5,527 bases of DNA from Sulfurimonas sp. Its GTDB lineage: Bacteria; Campylobacterota; Campylobacteria; Campylobacterales; Sulfurimonadaceae. Each line of letters opens with the position of its first letter. Position 1 is the first letter of the stretch. Under the pieces are notes generated by a model. It ran no database searches, was not told where the DNA came from, and saw nothing but the letters and a program-made list of their open reading frames with translations. The position numbers were made by a program, and so were the translations under genes. The stretch covers positions 1 to 5,527 of the forward strand of contig JANTGV010000094.1 in NCBI GenBank assembly GCA_024762745.1. The letters run 5' to 3'. Of this stretch, positions 1 to 5,527 are shown piece by piece.

Positions 1-81
1 ATTTTTAAGGACATTTGCTGCAACTTGTATGTTTTTTAAATTATCATCTACTATTAATATGTTTGTATTTGGTTTTGGCAT
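1..81 (-). CDS. Response regulator receiver-domain protein, N-terminal fragment (cut by window edge)
   Basis: Reading the minus strand from the ATG at 81-79 gives 27 uninterrupted codons beginning MPKPNTNILIVDDN and continuing with LKNIQVAANVLKN. This is the first beta strand, the acidic Asp-Asp pair (residues 12-13) and the start of helix 1 of a CheY-like receiver domain. The pair helps bind Mg2+ for phosphorylation of a downstream Asp that lies outside the window. The rest is missing, so the output domain (histidine kinase, GGDEF, HD-GYP, DNA-binding or none) cannot be known. The ATG follows a modest GGGA ribosome site (88-85) only 3 bases away. An in-frame GTG at 90-88 is an alternative start, but the ATG gives the usual short lead into the ILIVDDN strand. 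The gene is divergent from the molybdoenzyme operon. Regulation of that operon by this protein is possible but not shown. Confidence 0.8.
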   Translation of the reverse strand, partial: MPKPNTNILIVDDNLKNIQVAANVLKN

Positions 82-251
82 ATTTCCCACTTGGTTTGCA
101 TAGACATTTGAATTACATTTTTCAATTTTAGTGAATTAATATTAAAATATAACTTATAAAATTTTGATAATTGTAGAAGTAATATAAGTATTTTTCATTT
201 TTACCCATAGAAGAACTTTCTCAAAGAAATCTTACAAATTTATAACAAATT

Positions 252-263
252 TAAGTTAACTTA
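252..263. promoter_or_regulatory. Perfect 12-bp palindrome, candidate operator
   Basis: TAAGTTAACTTA equals its own reverse complement. With one more base on each side it reads TTAAG-TTAA-CTTAG, a 5-4-5 arrangement like the half-site spacing of Crp/Fnr-family operators. It lies about 120 bases upstream of the first structural gene, just after a TATAAC word at 241-246, a reasonable place for an operator. The regulator is unknown. In DNA this AT-rich, a chance palindrome is a real possibility. Confidence 0.3.
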
Positions 264-280
264 GCTAACATTGTTGTAGT

Positions 281-318
281 AAAAAAAGCTCGAAATGCCG
301 TGCATAAGGGCTTCTTTT
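281..318. terminator. Long hairpin with A/T-rich flanks; possible terminator or leader attenuator
   Basis: The outer arms pair 281-284 with 315-318 (A4/T4). After one A-C mismatch, 286-291 pairs with 308-313 (AAGCTC/GGGCTT, one T-G pair). A small internal loop follows, then an inner stem 295-298/302-305 (ATGC/GCAT) with a three-base loop. On the minus strand the GC-containing stem is followed directly by seven T (complement of 281-287), which is intrinsic-terminator form. On the plus strand the trailing T-tract is interrupted (TTCTTTT). It could stop antisense transcripts leaving the operon, or act as an attenuator in the operon leader if transcription starts upstream. Confidence 0.4.
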
Positions 319-337
319 AGTGCTAATAAGTCATAGT

Positions 338-343
338 TATAAA
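338..343 (+). promoter_or_regulatory. Possible -10 element of the oxidoreductase operon
   Basis: TATAAA lies in the context AGTTATAAATC, 37 bases before the ATG at 380, with a T-rich patch (312-318) roughly 20 bases upstream. This resembles Campylobacterota sigma-70 promoters, in which the -10 is the main conserved element and periodic T-rich DNA replaces a -35. If used, transcription would start near 350, leaving a short leader that includes the 355-366 palindrome and excludes the 281-318 hairpin. Competing TATAA words lie further upstream, so the assignment is weak. Confidence 0.25.
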
Positions 344-354
344 TCTTAGAATAA

Positions 355-366
355 GCCATTAATGGC
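355..366. promoter_or_regulatory. Perfect 12-bp palindrome next to the ribosome binding site
   Basis: GCCATTAATGGC is exactly self-complementary and ends one base before the AAAGGAG ribosome site. As DNA it could be a dimeric repressor site. As RNA it would form only a four-pair stem with a UUAA loop, so strong masking of the ribosome site is unlikely. It also contains the upstream in-frame ATG (362-364) that I reject as the start. Confidence 0.3.
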
Positions 367-367
367 C

Positions 368-374
368 AAAGGAG
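368..374 (+). promoter_or_regulatory. Ribosome binding site that sets the start of the iron-sulfur gene at 380
   Basis: AAAGGAG is followed by five bases and the ATG at 380-382. The in-frame ATG at 362 lies upstream of this site and has no comparable ribosome site of its own. The true start is therefore most likely 380. Confidence 0.8.
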
Positions 375-379
375 AATAT

Positions 380-1015
380 ATGCAATTAGGTTTCCTAGTT
401 GATTTGCACCTATGTATGGGTTGTAAAGGTTGTGAAATCGCATGTAAGGTGGAGAATGAAGTTCCACTGAGTACATGGAGACTTCGTGTTAAGTATGTGG
501 ATGTGGGAACTTTCCCAGAAACAAAGAGAACATTTACACCTCTTAGATGTAATCACTGTGAAAATGCTCCATGTGAGAGAATTTGTCCGGTAAGTGCATT
601 ACATTATATAGACAATGGAATAGTAAACATTGATAAAGAAAGATGTATCGGTTGTGCAGGCTGTGTTATGGCTTGTCCTTATGGTGCTATCTATATAGAT
701 CCGGAAACACAAACTGCTGACAAGTGTACATATTGTGCTCACCGTATCGCATCATCATTAATGCCGGCTTGTGTTGTTGCATGTCCTGTTGAAGCAAATA
801 TCTTTGGTGACTTAGATGATCCTGCTTCAAATATTTCTAGATATATCCAAGAGCGTACTGATGTTCAAGTTCGTAAACCTGAAAAAGGTACAAACCCACA
901 TCATTACTATGTTGGAGCAAGTCAAGCGCACTTAAATCCTCTTGCATCTGAAAGAGAAGAAGGGTATAACTTATTTAATAAAGTAACAACACTTCCACTA
1001 GGAGGGCATCACTAA
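380..1015 (+). CDS. Four-cluster 4Fe-4S electron-transfer subunit of a CISM oxidoreductase (DmsB/PhsB/PsrB/NrfC type)
   Basis: This 211-residue protein should wire the molybdenum subunit to the membrane quinone subunit at the periplasmic face. It has exactly 16 cysteines in the four sets typical of the family: CX2CX2CX3C near the N-terminus (CMGCKGCEIAC), CX2CX4CX3CP (CNHCENAPCERICP), CX2CX2CX3CP (CIGCAGCVMACP) and CX2CX11CX3CP (from CTYC to CVVACP). All ligands are present, so four 4Fe-4S clusters are expected. Length is normal for the family. It has no signal peptide. Family members of this kind are exported together with the Tat-bearing catalytic partner. The start at 380 is chosen for its AAAGGAG site; starting at 362 would add six residues (MAKGEY). 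The last ~60 residues lack cysteine and end in GGHH. Its stop overlaps the next gene's ATG (TAATG), which implies translational coupling. The partner genes suggest a quinone-linked reductase or oxidase; the family alone does not reveal the substrate. Confidence 0.93.
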   Translation: MQLGFLVDLHLCMGCKGCEIACKVENEVPLSTWRLRVKYVDVGTFPETKRTFTPLRCNHCENAPCERICPVSALHYIDNGIVNIDKERCIGCAGCVMACPYGAIYIDPETQTADKCTYCAHRIASSLMPACVVACPVEANIFGDLDDPASNISRYIQERTDVQVRKPEKGTNPHHYYVGASQAHLNPLASEREEGYNLFNKVTTLPLGGHH

Positions 1016-1938
1016 TGGTACATGAAACTTTGGCAGCAACAAATGCTGTAGTAACTCTAGATGTTGCCATCCCTGATATTTTTTGGGGTTGGTATGTAAC
1101 AATGAATATGTGGGCAAAAAGTATCGGTACTGGTTTAGTATTTATGCTTTTTTTATTGCTTAAGAGAAATGCCAATGAAATGAATGGGCTCAGAACTCCT
1201 GTTATGATCGCTTCGTTTATTTTTATGAATATTTTCTTAATCTTCACTTGGTTGGATTTACACCAAATGTGGAGAATGTGGCATATATTCTTTTACCCTC
1301 ACTGGACATCGGCAATTACTGTAGGTGCTTGGATGGCTACTCTTTTTGTAGGCTTGGAATTTGTGATGATAGTAGCGATGATCAGAAAAGACAAATGTAT
1401 TATTACGAAAGATCCAGTATCATTCTTTGATAAAACACTTTTCTGGGTGACACTTCTTGCGATTCCTGTAACACTTTATACTGCAGGTATTATGGCAGAG
1501 GCAAGTGCAAGAGAGTTATGGCAAATGCCGACAGAAGCTGCACAAATGATCTTAGCGGCGACACTTTCTGGTTCTGCAGCGATCATTTTACTTGGCGGTT
1601 CTAAGTTAAGTGACGAAACGAAAAACTTTTTTGGTGCGATTTTAGGATTAAGTGCTTTAATGGCATTTATTATCTATATGTCAGAATATATTTTCGGTGC
1701 GATGAAAGCAGAAGAAGTTGCGGCGATTTTAGACTATGTTAAAGGTGACGGTGAGTACGCTACAATGTTCTGGATCGGACAATGGGTTGCTTATATCTTA
1801 CCAATGCTGTTAGTTGCGCTTTCAAGAGTAAGCAACAGTAGCAGTCTTTTAAACCTAGCGGCTATCTTAGCGATCGCAGGTCTGTGGATAGTGAAACATG
1901 TATGGCTAGTTATTCCACAATTATTACCATTGAGTTAA
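1015..1938 (+). CDS. NrfD/PsrC-family integral membrane quinone-interacting subunit
   Basis: This 307-residue, strongly hydrophobic protein is the membrane anchor that exchanges electrons between the iron-sulfur subunit and the quinone pool. Eight membrane segments can be read at about residues 22-49, 60-81, 97-123, 141-160, 173-195, 205-228, 249-270 and 279-300, the number known for PsrC. Family-like marks include the polar loop after helix 2 (TWLDLHQMWRMWH, residues 78-90), GAW near 104-106, YTAGIMAEASARELW (155-169) between helices 4 and 5, and a charged KH pair (294-295) in the last helix. There is no heme-binding cytochrome partner in the window, so a quinol route through this subunit alone is implied. 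The ATG shares one base with the preceding stop, and an AGGAGG site at 1000-1005 lies inside the end of the upstream gene, indicating coupled translation. Which quinone is used, and whether the subunit moves protons, cannot be told here. Confidence 0.9.
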   Translation: MVHETLAATNAVVTLDVAIPDIFWGWYVTMNMWAKSIGTGLVFMLFLLLKRNANEMNGLRTPVMIASFIFMNIFLIFTWLDLHQMWRMWHIFFYPHWTSAITVGAWMATLFVGLEFVMIVAMIRKDKCIITKDPVSFFDKTLFWVTLLAIPVTLYTAGIMAEASARELWQMPTEAAQMILAATLSGSAAIILLGGSKLSDETKNFFGAILGLSALMAFIIYMSEYIFGAMKAEEVAAILDYVKGDGEYATMFWIGQWVAYILPMLLVALSRVSNSSSLLNLAAILAIAGLWIVKHVWLVIPQLLPLS

Positions 1939-1942
1939 GGAG
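1937..1942 (+). promoter_or_regulatory. Ribosome binding site overlapping the upstream stop codon
   Basis: AAGGAG begins inside the TAA stop of the membrane-subunit gene (1936-1938) and lies nine bases before the ATG at 1952. Ribosomes finishing the anchor gene end on this site, so translation of the large subunit is probably coupled to it. Confidence 0.75.
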
Positions 1943-1951
1943 AAAATATAA

Positions 1952-4900
1952 ATGTATTTACAAAGTAGAAGAACATTTTTAAAGGGTGCAGCATTCAGTG
2001 TAGCTGGTGTTGCCATAGCTAAGGGTGTATTTGCAACTGATGCAGCTGCAGAATCTGTTAGCCAAAGTAAGTTTACTGATACTCCTGATTCAATTGCATT
2101 TTATCCTGATCAAGCTGAGTGGGATAACTTTCAAGAGTTGAGCGGTGATGACTGGAAACGTGGTGGTATAGGCCGTCATGGCGTTCAGTCTGCAGAAAAT
2201 CCGGACGGAATTCAAGTAAATAATTATATGCTTGTACCGACAGTTTGTTCAAACTGTGAAGCAGGTTGTGGTCTTACTGCATGGGTAGACAAAGATACAA
2301 TGACAGTAAGAAAATACATGGGTAACCCATTACATACAGGTTCTCGTGGACGTAACTGTGCAAAAGGTTACGCTGTAACTTCACAAATGTATGATCCGGA
2401 TCGTATTCCTTTCCCACTTAAGCGTGCTCCAGGTTCTAAACGTGGTGAAGGTAAATGGATTCGTACAACATGGGATGAAGCAATGGCTACTATCGGTAAA
2501 AAAATGCACGATACACTAGCTGTTGGTGATGAAGTTTCTAAAAAACAAATCATGTATCATGTTGGCCGTCCAAATGAAAACGGTTTTGGTCACCGTGTAC
2601 CGCACACAATGGGTCTTGATGGCTATAACTCTCATACTAACATTTGTTCAGCAGGTGCTCGTGAGGGTTCTATTCAGTGGGCAAATGATGATAGAAACTC
2701 ACCAGACTGGGCTAATGCTGAGTTGGTTTTCTTACAGTCATCACACGCAGCAGATGCTGGACACTACTTTCAACAATCAGCTGGTTTGATTGCTGATGCT
2801 CGTAAACGCGGTGCAAAAATGGTTGTACTTGACCCTCGTATGTCAAATTCAGCTGGTATGGCTGATTTATGGATACCTTGTTGGCCAGGAACTGAAGCGG
2901 CATTGTATTTATACCTTGCAAATAGAGTATTAAACGAAAAAGATAAAGACGGTGAAGATTTAGTTGACCATGAATTCTTTAAGGAATGGGTAAACTGGGA
3001 TCGTCTAATGGCTAACAAAGAGCATTTAAAGAAAATGGTTGGTTATGGATATATTTCTAAAATGCCAAAAGGTGATTCTTATGAAGACTTTATTGAATTA
3101 GCAAAAGAGCTATATGCTCCTTATACTAAAGAGATGGTTGTTAAAGAATGTAAACTAGAAGGTATGGAACATAAACTTGATGATTTATGGGAAATGTACA
3201 TAGATGCTGGTAATAAGATCGCAACATACTTATGGCGTGCAGGACCGATTGGTCACCGTGGTGGTTGGATGAACACACGTGCAGGTTTCTTGACATTAGC
3301 ACTTCGTGGAGCATTGCGTGGTGATATTGGTGGTACTTCATGGCACCACTGGCATGAAATTTCAGTAGGTGGTAAAGGTGATAAAGCTACAGTAGCAGGT
3401 GAAAGAGCTCCTAAAGTAGATGTTTGGAATGAAATTGCATGGCCACCAGAATTTCCTCTTTCGACATATGAAATGAGTCATATTATGCCTCACCTTCTTA
3501 TGGATGAAGAGTGGCAGAAAAAATGGATAGCGAAAGGGCTTAATGTTCCTACTAAGCTTTCTGTGTGGTTCCCTCGTATGTATAATCCTGTTTGGATTAA
3601 CCCGGATGGTTTCAGATGGATAGAAGCATTAAAAGATGAATCTAAAATAGAATTGTCATTTAACTTGTCTCCAACTTGGTCTGAAACAAACTGGTATTGT
3701 GACTACATCTTGCCGGTAGGTCTTGCAGGTGAGAGAAATGATCAACAATCTACACCTTCTAAGCCTGAGCAGCGTATAGAATTCCGTCAGGCAGTTATAC
3801 GTGTTGCAGCTGAAAAAATGGGTTGGAAACCTAAAGATCCGACTCGTGCAACTCTAGAAGCACACATGAAATATGGTCTTGGTGAAATCTGGGAAGAGTC
3901 AGAGTTCTTCCCTAACTTAATGGTACATCATGTTGACCCTGATGGAAAATTAGGTGTTCGTAAGTTCTGGGCTAGTAAGAAAGACCCATCTCGTGCTGTT
4001 ACAGTACCTGAGTACTTTGATGCTGCTATGAGTCTTTTACCAAGACTTAAAGAAACTGCTTCAAGAATGTATAAAGATGATGAGTTCCCAGTATACAGTT
4101 ACATGAGAGATCATGGTGCTTGGACTGAGAAAACCAATGTTTATAAACCTCAAGAAGAGGAATTAAGAGTTGACAGTCATTATGTATATGCACATGGTAA
4201 GAAATACCATAAAGATGAAGTGAAAAAAGATGCATTTGGAACTTTATGGGTAGAGCATGATGGACGTAATCAGTCTATAGGTATAGTTAAAGACGATAAA
4301 GTACTTGCAGGTTTCCATACATTAAGTAAAAAACTTGAGTTCTTCTCAGAGTGGTTTGCAGAATGGAAGTGGCCTGAGTATGCAGTGCCTATTTACCCTC
4401 GTAATGAAGGTGAATATAAGAAAATGGAACATGTAGTAACGCAAGTTCACCATACATTTATGAAAGGTGATAATGAATTTGCACTAAATACTATCTTCCG
4501 TTTACCGTACAATATTCATACTCGTTCAGTGAACTCTAAACACCTTATGGAGATTTCTCAAAACCATAATCCTGTTTGGATCTATACAAAAGATGCTGAG
4601 CGTTTAGGAATTAAGCGTGGAGATGCTATCCGTGTTAATATTACAGATACAGTGGCAGACCCAGAACATGCAGACAGTGGTTACTTTGTAGGTATGGCTG
4701 TACCGACTGAAGCAACTCGTCCTGGTGTTCTTGCTTGTTCACACCACGCTGGTCGTTGGAAACTTAAAGACTCTGTAACAGTTCCTGGCTTTGAACATAA
4801 GCTAGGAATTATGGGTGTTGGTGCTCCAAGATATGATATGACAAATGATGGTAAAATCGGTACACTTAAGCCTGCAGAGGGAATTAAGCCTCGTCATGAT

Positions 4901-5236
4901 GTATGGCAGTTTACAGAGTACAACAAAGACCTTGACAATATTTGGTGGGATGGATTAAGCGGTGCATGGCAAAATGCTGTTGCTCCTTCGCATCCGGATC
5001 CAGTTGCAGGTAACCATGCATGGCATTTAAAAGTTAGTATCGAAAAAGCGAAAGCTGACGATGTTATAGGTGACATTTATGTTAACTATGAAAATAACTT
5101 TAAAATTTACCAAGCATGGAGAGATAAACTTACTCGTCCACTAGAAGCTGGTGATAAGTTACGTCGTCCTCAGCACATGAAACGTCCTGCGGTTCCTCTT
5201 TCTAACAAAGCTTATGCAGTAGAGATTAAAGCATAA
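1952..5236 (+). CDS. Tat-exported molybdopterin (bis-MGD) oxidoreductase catalytic subunit, DMSO-reductase family, substrate unknown
   Basis: This 1094-residue protein is the catalytic subunit. It starts with a twin-arginine signal (SRRTFLKG, residues 5-12), a hydrophobic stretch and a likely cleavage after VFA (residue 28), so it should act in the periplasm. A 4Fe-4S site follows: C99, C102, C106 and C136, with K138 at the position used for electron transfer to the pterin. The sequence HTNICSAGAREG puts C232 at the expected molybdenum-ligand position. GAKMVVLDPR (287-296) and the WIPCWPGTEAAL region (307-318) are standard cofactor-domain segments. The C-terminal pterin-binding domain spans roughly residues 845-1045. 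An extended tail follows, rich in basic residues and proline (LRRPQHMKRP). The protein is longer than typical PsrA/PhsA. From memory, the middle (RMYNPVWINPDGFRW, EIWEESEFFPNLM) and end (HPDPVAGNHAWHLKV) resemble PadB-like phenylacetyl-CoA:acceptor oxidoreductases, a broad group mostly without known substrate. Cofactor, export and respiratory role are well supported. Substrate and direction (reduction or oxidation, perhaps of a sulfur compound) are not. Confidence 0.92.
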   Translation: MYLQSRRTFLKGAAFSVAGVAIAKGVFATDAAAESVSQSKFTDTPDSIAFYPDQAEWDNFQELSGDDWKRGGIGRHGVQSAENPDGIQVNNYMLVPTVCSNCEAGCGLTAWVDKDTMTVRKYMGNPLHTGSRGRNCAKGYAVTSQMYDPDRIPFPLKRAPGSKRGEGKWIRTTWDEAMATIGKKMHDTLAVGDEVSKKQIMYHVGRPNENGFGHRVPHTMGLDGYNSHTNICSAGAREGSIQWANDDRNSPDWANAELVFLQSSHAADAGHYFQQSAGLIADARKRGAKMVVLDPRMSNSAGMADLWIPCWPGTEAALYLYLANRVLNEKDKDGEDLVDHEFFKEWVNWDRLMANKEHLKKMVGYGYISKMPKGDSYEDFIELAKELYAPYTKEMVVKECKLEGMEHKLDDLWEMYIDAGNKIATYLWRAGPIGHRGGWMNTRAGFLTLALRGALRGDIGGTSWHHWHEISVGGKGDKATVAGERAPKVDVWNEIAWPPEFPLSTYEMSHIMPHLLMDEEWQKKWIAKGLNVPTKLSVWFPRMYNPVWINPDGFRWIEALKDESKIELSFNLSPTWSETNWYCDYILPVGLAGERNDQQSTPSKPEQRIEFRQAVIRVAAEKMGWKPKDPTRATLEAHMKYGLGEIWEESEFFPNLMVHHVDPDGKLGVRKFWASKKDPSRAVTVPEYFDAAMSLLPRLKETASRMYKDDEFPVYSYMRDHGAWTEKTNVYKPQEEELRVDSHYVYAHGKKYHKDEVKKDAFGTLWVEHDGRNQSIGIVKDDKVLAGFHTLSKKLEFFSEWFAEWKWPEYAVPIYPRNEGEYKKMEHVVTQVHHTFMKGDNEFALNTIFRLPYNIHTRSVNSKHLMEISQNHNPVWIYTKDAERLGIKRGDAIRVNITDTVADPEHADSGYFVGMAVPTEATRPGVLACSHHAGRWKLKDSVTVPGFEHKLGIMGVGAPRYDMTNDGKIGTLKPAEGIKPRHDVWQFTEYNKDLDNIWWDGLSGAWQNAVAPSHPDPVAGNHAWHLKVSIEKAKADDVIGDIYVNYENNFKIYQAWRDKLTRPLEAGDKLRRPQHMKRPAVPLSNKAYAVEIKA

Positions 5237-5247
5237 TACTTTATTTT

Positions 5248-5275
5248 TTAAAGCCCACTTCAAGTGGTGCTTTAA
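5248..5275 (+). other. Intercistronic hairpin between catalytic-subunit and chaperone genes
   Basis: TTAAAGC (5248-5254) pairs with GCTTTAA (5269-5275), and CCACT (5255-5259) with AGTGG (5263-5267). This gives a 12-bp stem with a three-base loop and one bulged T (5268). It starts 12 bases after the stop of the large subunit. The six T (5244-5249) sit on the 5' side, and the 3' side continues AATATA without a T-run, so it is not a standard intrinsic terminator. It may be a leaky terminator or an mRNA-end stabiliser that lowers chaperone expression relative to the enzyme. Confidence 0.5.
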
Positions 5276-5316
5276 TATACTTCCATATAATAAACATCCA
5301 AAAAGGTAGACTATAA

Positions 5317-5527
5317 ATGCAAGATAATCTTTTGACAGAGCAATCTGCACGTGTAAATATATATGCTTTAATTTCAAGAATTTTAATGCATGAAGTTGAT
5401 GAAAAGCTATTAGAGTTAATTATAGAAGATGAAAATATTTTATCTTTTTTCCCTGAATTTCAAAAATGGGAAAAACGAAAGGGAAAGAGCAATAAAGATT
5501 TGATTGAACAGTACCTTAATGTTGATT
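5317..5527 (+). CDS. TorD/DmsD-like molybdoenzyme chaperone, N-terminal part (cut by window edge)
   Basis: The frame from ATG 5317 stays open for 70 codons to the edge. The protein begins MQDNLLTEQSARVNIYALIS and continues with an all-helical, Leu/Ile/Glu-rich sequence: RILMHEVDEKLLELI, then ILSFFPEFQKWEK, ending EQYLNVD. The opening ARxNIYALISRIL helix and the late LNVD stretch, which in related proteins leads into an FTxLF segment, are what I associate with TorD-family proteins. These are usually about 200 residues, so roughly a third is seen. Such chaperones bind the twin-arginine signal and the apo-enzyme in the cytoplasm until the molybdenum cofactor is inserted. The position directly after a Tat-bearing molybdoenzyme agrees. 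A weak AAAAGGT ribosome site (5301-5307) precedes the ATG, weaker than those of the structural genes, in line with lower need for a chaperone. No catalytic motif is expected. Confidence 0.8.
   Translation, partial: MQDNLLTEQSARVNIYALISRILMHEVDEKLLELIIEDENILSFFPEFQKWEKRKGKSNKDLIEQYLNVD

Larger units (their letters stand above)
82..379. other. Divergent AT-rich intergenic/control region
   Basis: These roughly 300 bases separate the minus-strand receiver gene from the plus-strand oxidoreductase operon. I see no convincing protein in them. A short minus-strand open frame across 261-476 runs into the iron-sulfur gene on the opposite strand and looks like chance. The region should contain promoters for both directions. 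Several TATAA-type -10-like words occur (148-153, 155-160, 183-188, 241-246 and 338-343 on the plus strand), but the sequence is so AT-rich that no single one can be chosen. I see no convincing -24/-12 sigma-54 element. Two perfect 12-bp palindromes and one long hairpin are listed separately. Confidence 0.7.

Noticed and set aside
75..104. TTGGCA and TTTGC words resembling a sigma-54 -24/-12 promoter
   Set aside because: The GG and GC do not have the required 10-base separation, and most of the match falls within the receiver gene's start region.
261..476. Minus-strand open frame of 71 codons across the control region and the start of the FeS gene
   Set aside because: It lies antisense to the conserved first cysteine cluster, has no ribosome site I can see and gives no recognisable protein; it is a chance frame in AT-rich DNA.
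975..1247. Minus-strand open frame of 90 codons opposite the membrane-subunit gene
   Set aside because: It is antisense to a clear NrfD-type gene. Its hydrophobic look mirrors the coding strand, and there is no independent support.
2523..2789. Plus-strand open frame of 88 codons inside the catalytic-subunit gene
   Set aside because: It is in a different frame from the intact 1094-residue gene and covers the Mo-ligand region; there is no sign of a frameshift or a second product.
380..5236. Naming the genes psrBCA (polysulfide reductase) or padBCD
   Set aside because: The architecture fits, but the gene order, the size of the large subunit and its sequence blocks do not clearly match PsrA. 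The PadB resemblance is from memory, and phenylacetyl-CoA oxidation is not expected in this kind of organism. No symbol is justified.
5237..5280. Intrinsic terminator ending the operon after the catalytic subunit
   Set aside because: The stem is good, but no T-run follows it on the plus strand. The functionally linked chaperone gene follows at once, so a full terminator is unlikely; I list it only as a hairpin.
1..5527. CRISPR arrays, tRNA/rRNA genes, insertion sequences or phage genes
   Set aside because: No spaced direct repeats, cloverleaf-like segments, transposase motifs or terminal inverted repeats were seen on either strand.

Overview
This window most likely comes from a sulfur- or hydrogen-metabolising member of the Campylobacterota (Sulfurimonas/Sulfurovum type). 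That placement is an inference. It rests on the AT-rich composition, A/T-ending codons, strong AAGGAG-type ribosome binding sites, and gene content (a Tat-exported molybdoenzyme with 4Fe-4S, NrfD-type and TorD-type partners). No marker gene is present to fix the genus.

Layout. At the left edge, on the minus strand, are the first 27 codons of a response-regulator receiver domain (81 down to 1). About 300 bases of very AT-rich, non-coding divergent region follow (82-379). This region holds a perfect 12-bp palindrome (252-263), a long hairpin with A/T-rich flanks (281-318) and a second perfect 12-bp palindrome just before a ribosome binding site (355-366). From 380 to the right edge runs one plus-strand operon: a four-cluster ferredoxin-like electron-transfer subunit (380-1015), an eight-helix NrfD/PsrC-type membrane subunit (1015-1938, overlapping the previous stop by one base), a 1094-residue molybdopterin catalytic subunit with a twin-arginine signal (1952-5236) and, after an 80-base gap with a hairpin, the start of a TorD-like chaperone (5317 to the edge).

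How the genes work together. The set forms a complete complex iron-sulfur molybdoenzyme (CISM). The catalytic subunit is folded and loaded with bis-MGD cofactor in the cytoplasm with help from the TorD-like chaperone, and is then exported by Tat. It passes electrons through its own 4Fe-4S cluster to the four clusters of the small subunit. The NrfD-type anchor then exchanges them with the quinone pool. The family supports this architecture well. The substrate and the direction of electron flow cannot be read from the sequence. The gene order (FeS - anchor - catalytic - chaperone) differs from the usual psrABC/phsABC order. The catalytic subunit is longer than typical PsrA/PhsA, and its middle and C-terminal parts remind me of PadB-like (phenylacetyl-CoA:acceptor oxidoreductase-like) proteins of unknown substrate rather than of true polysulfide reductases. 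This uncharacterised respiratory complex is the best candidate in the window for new biology.
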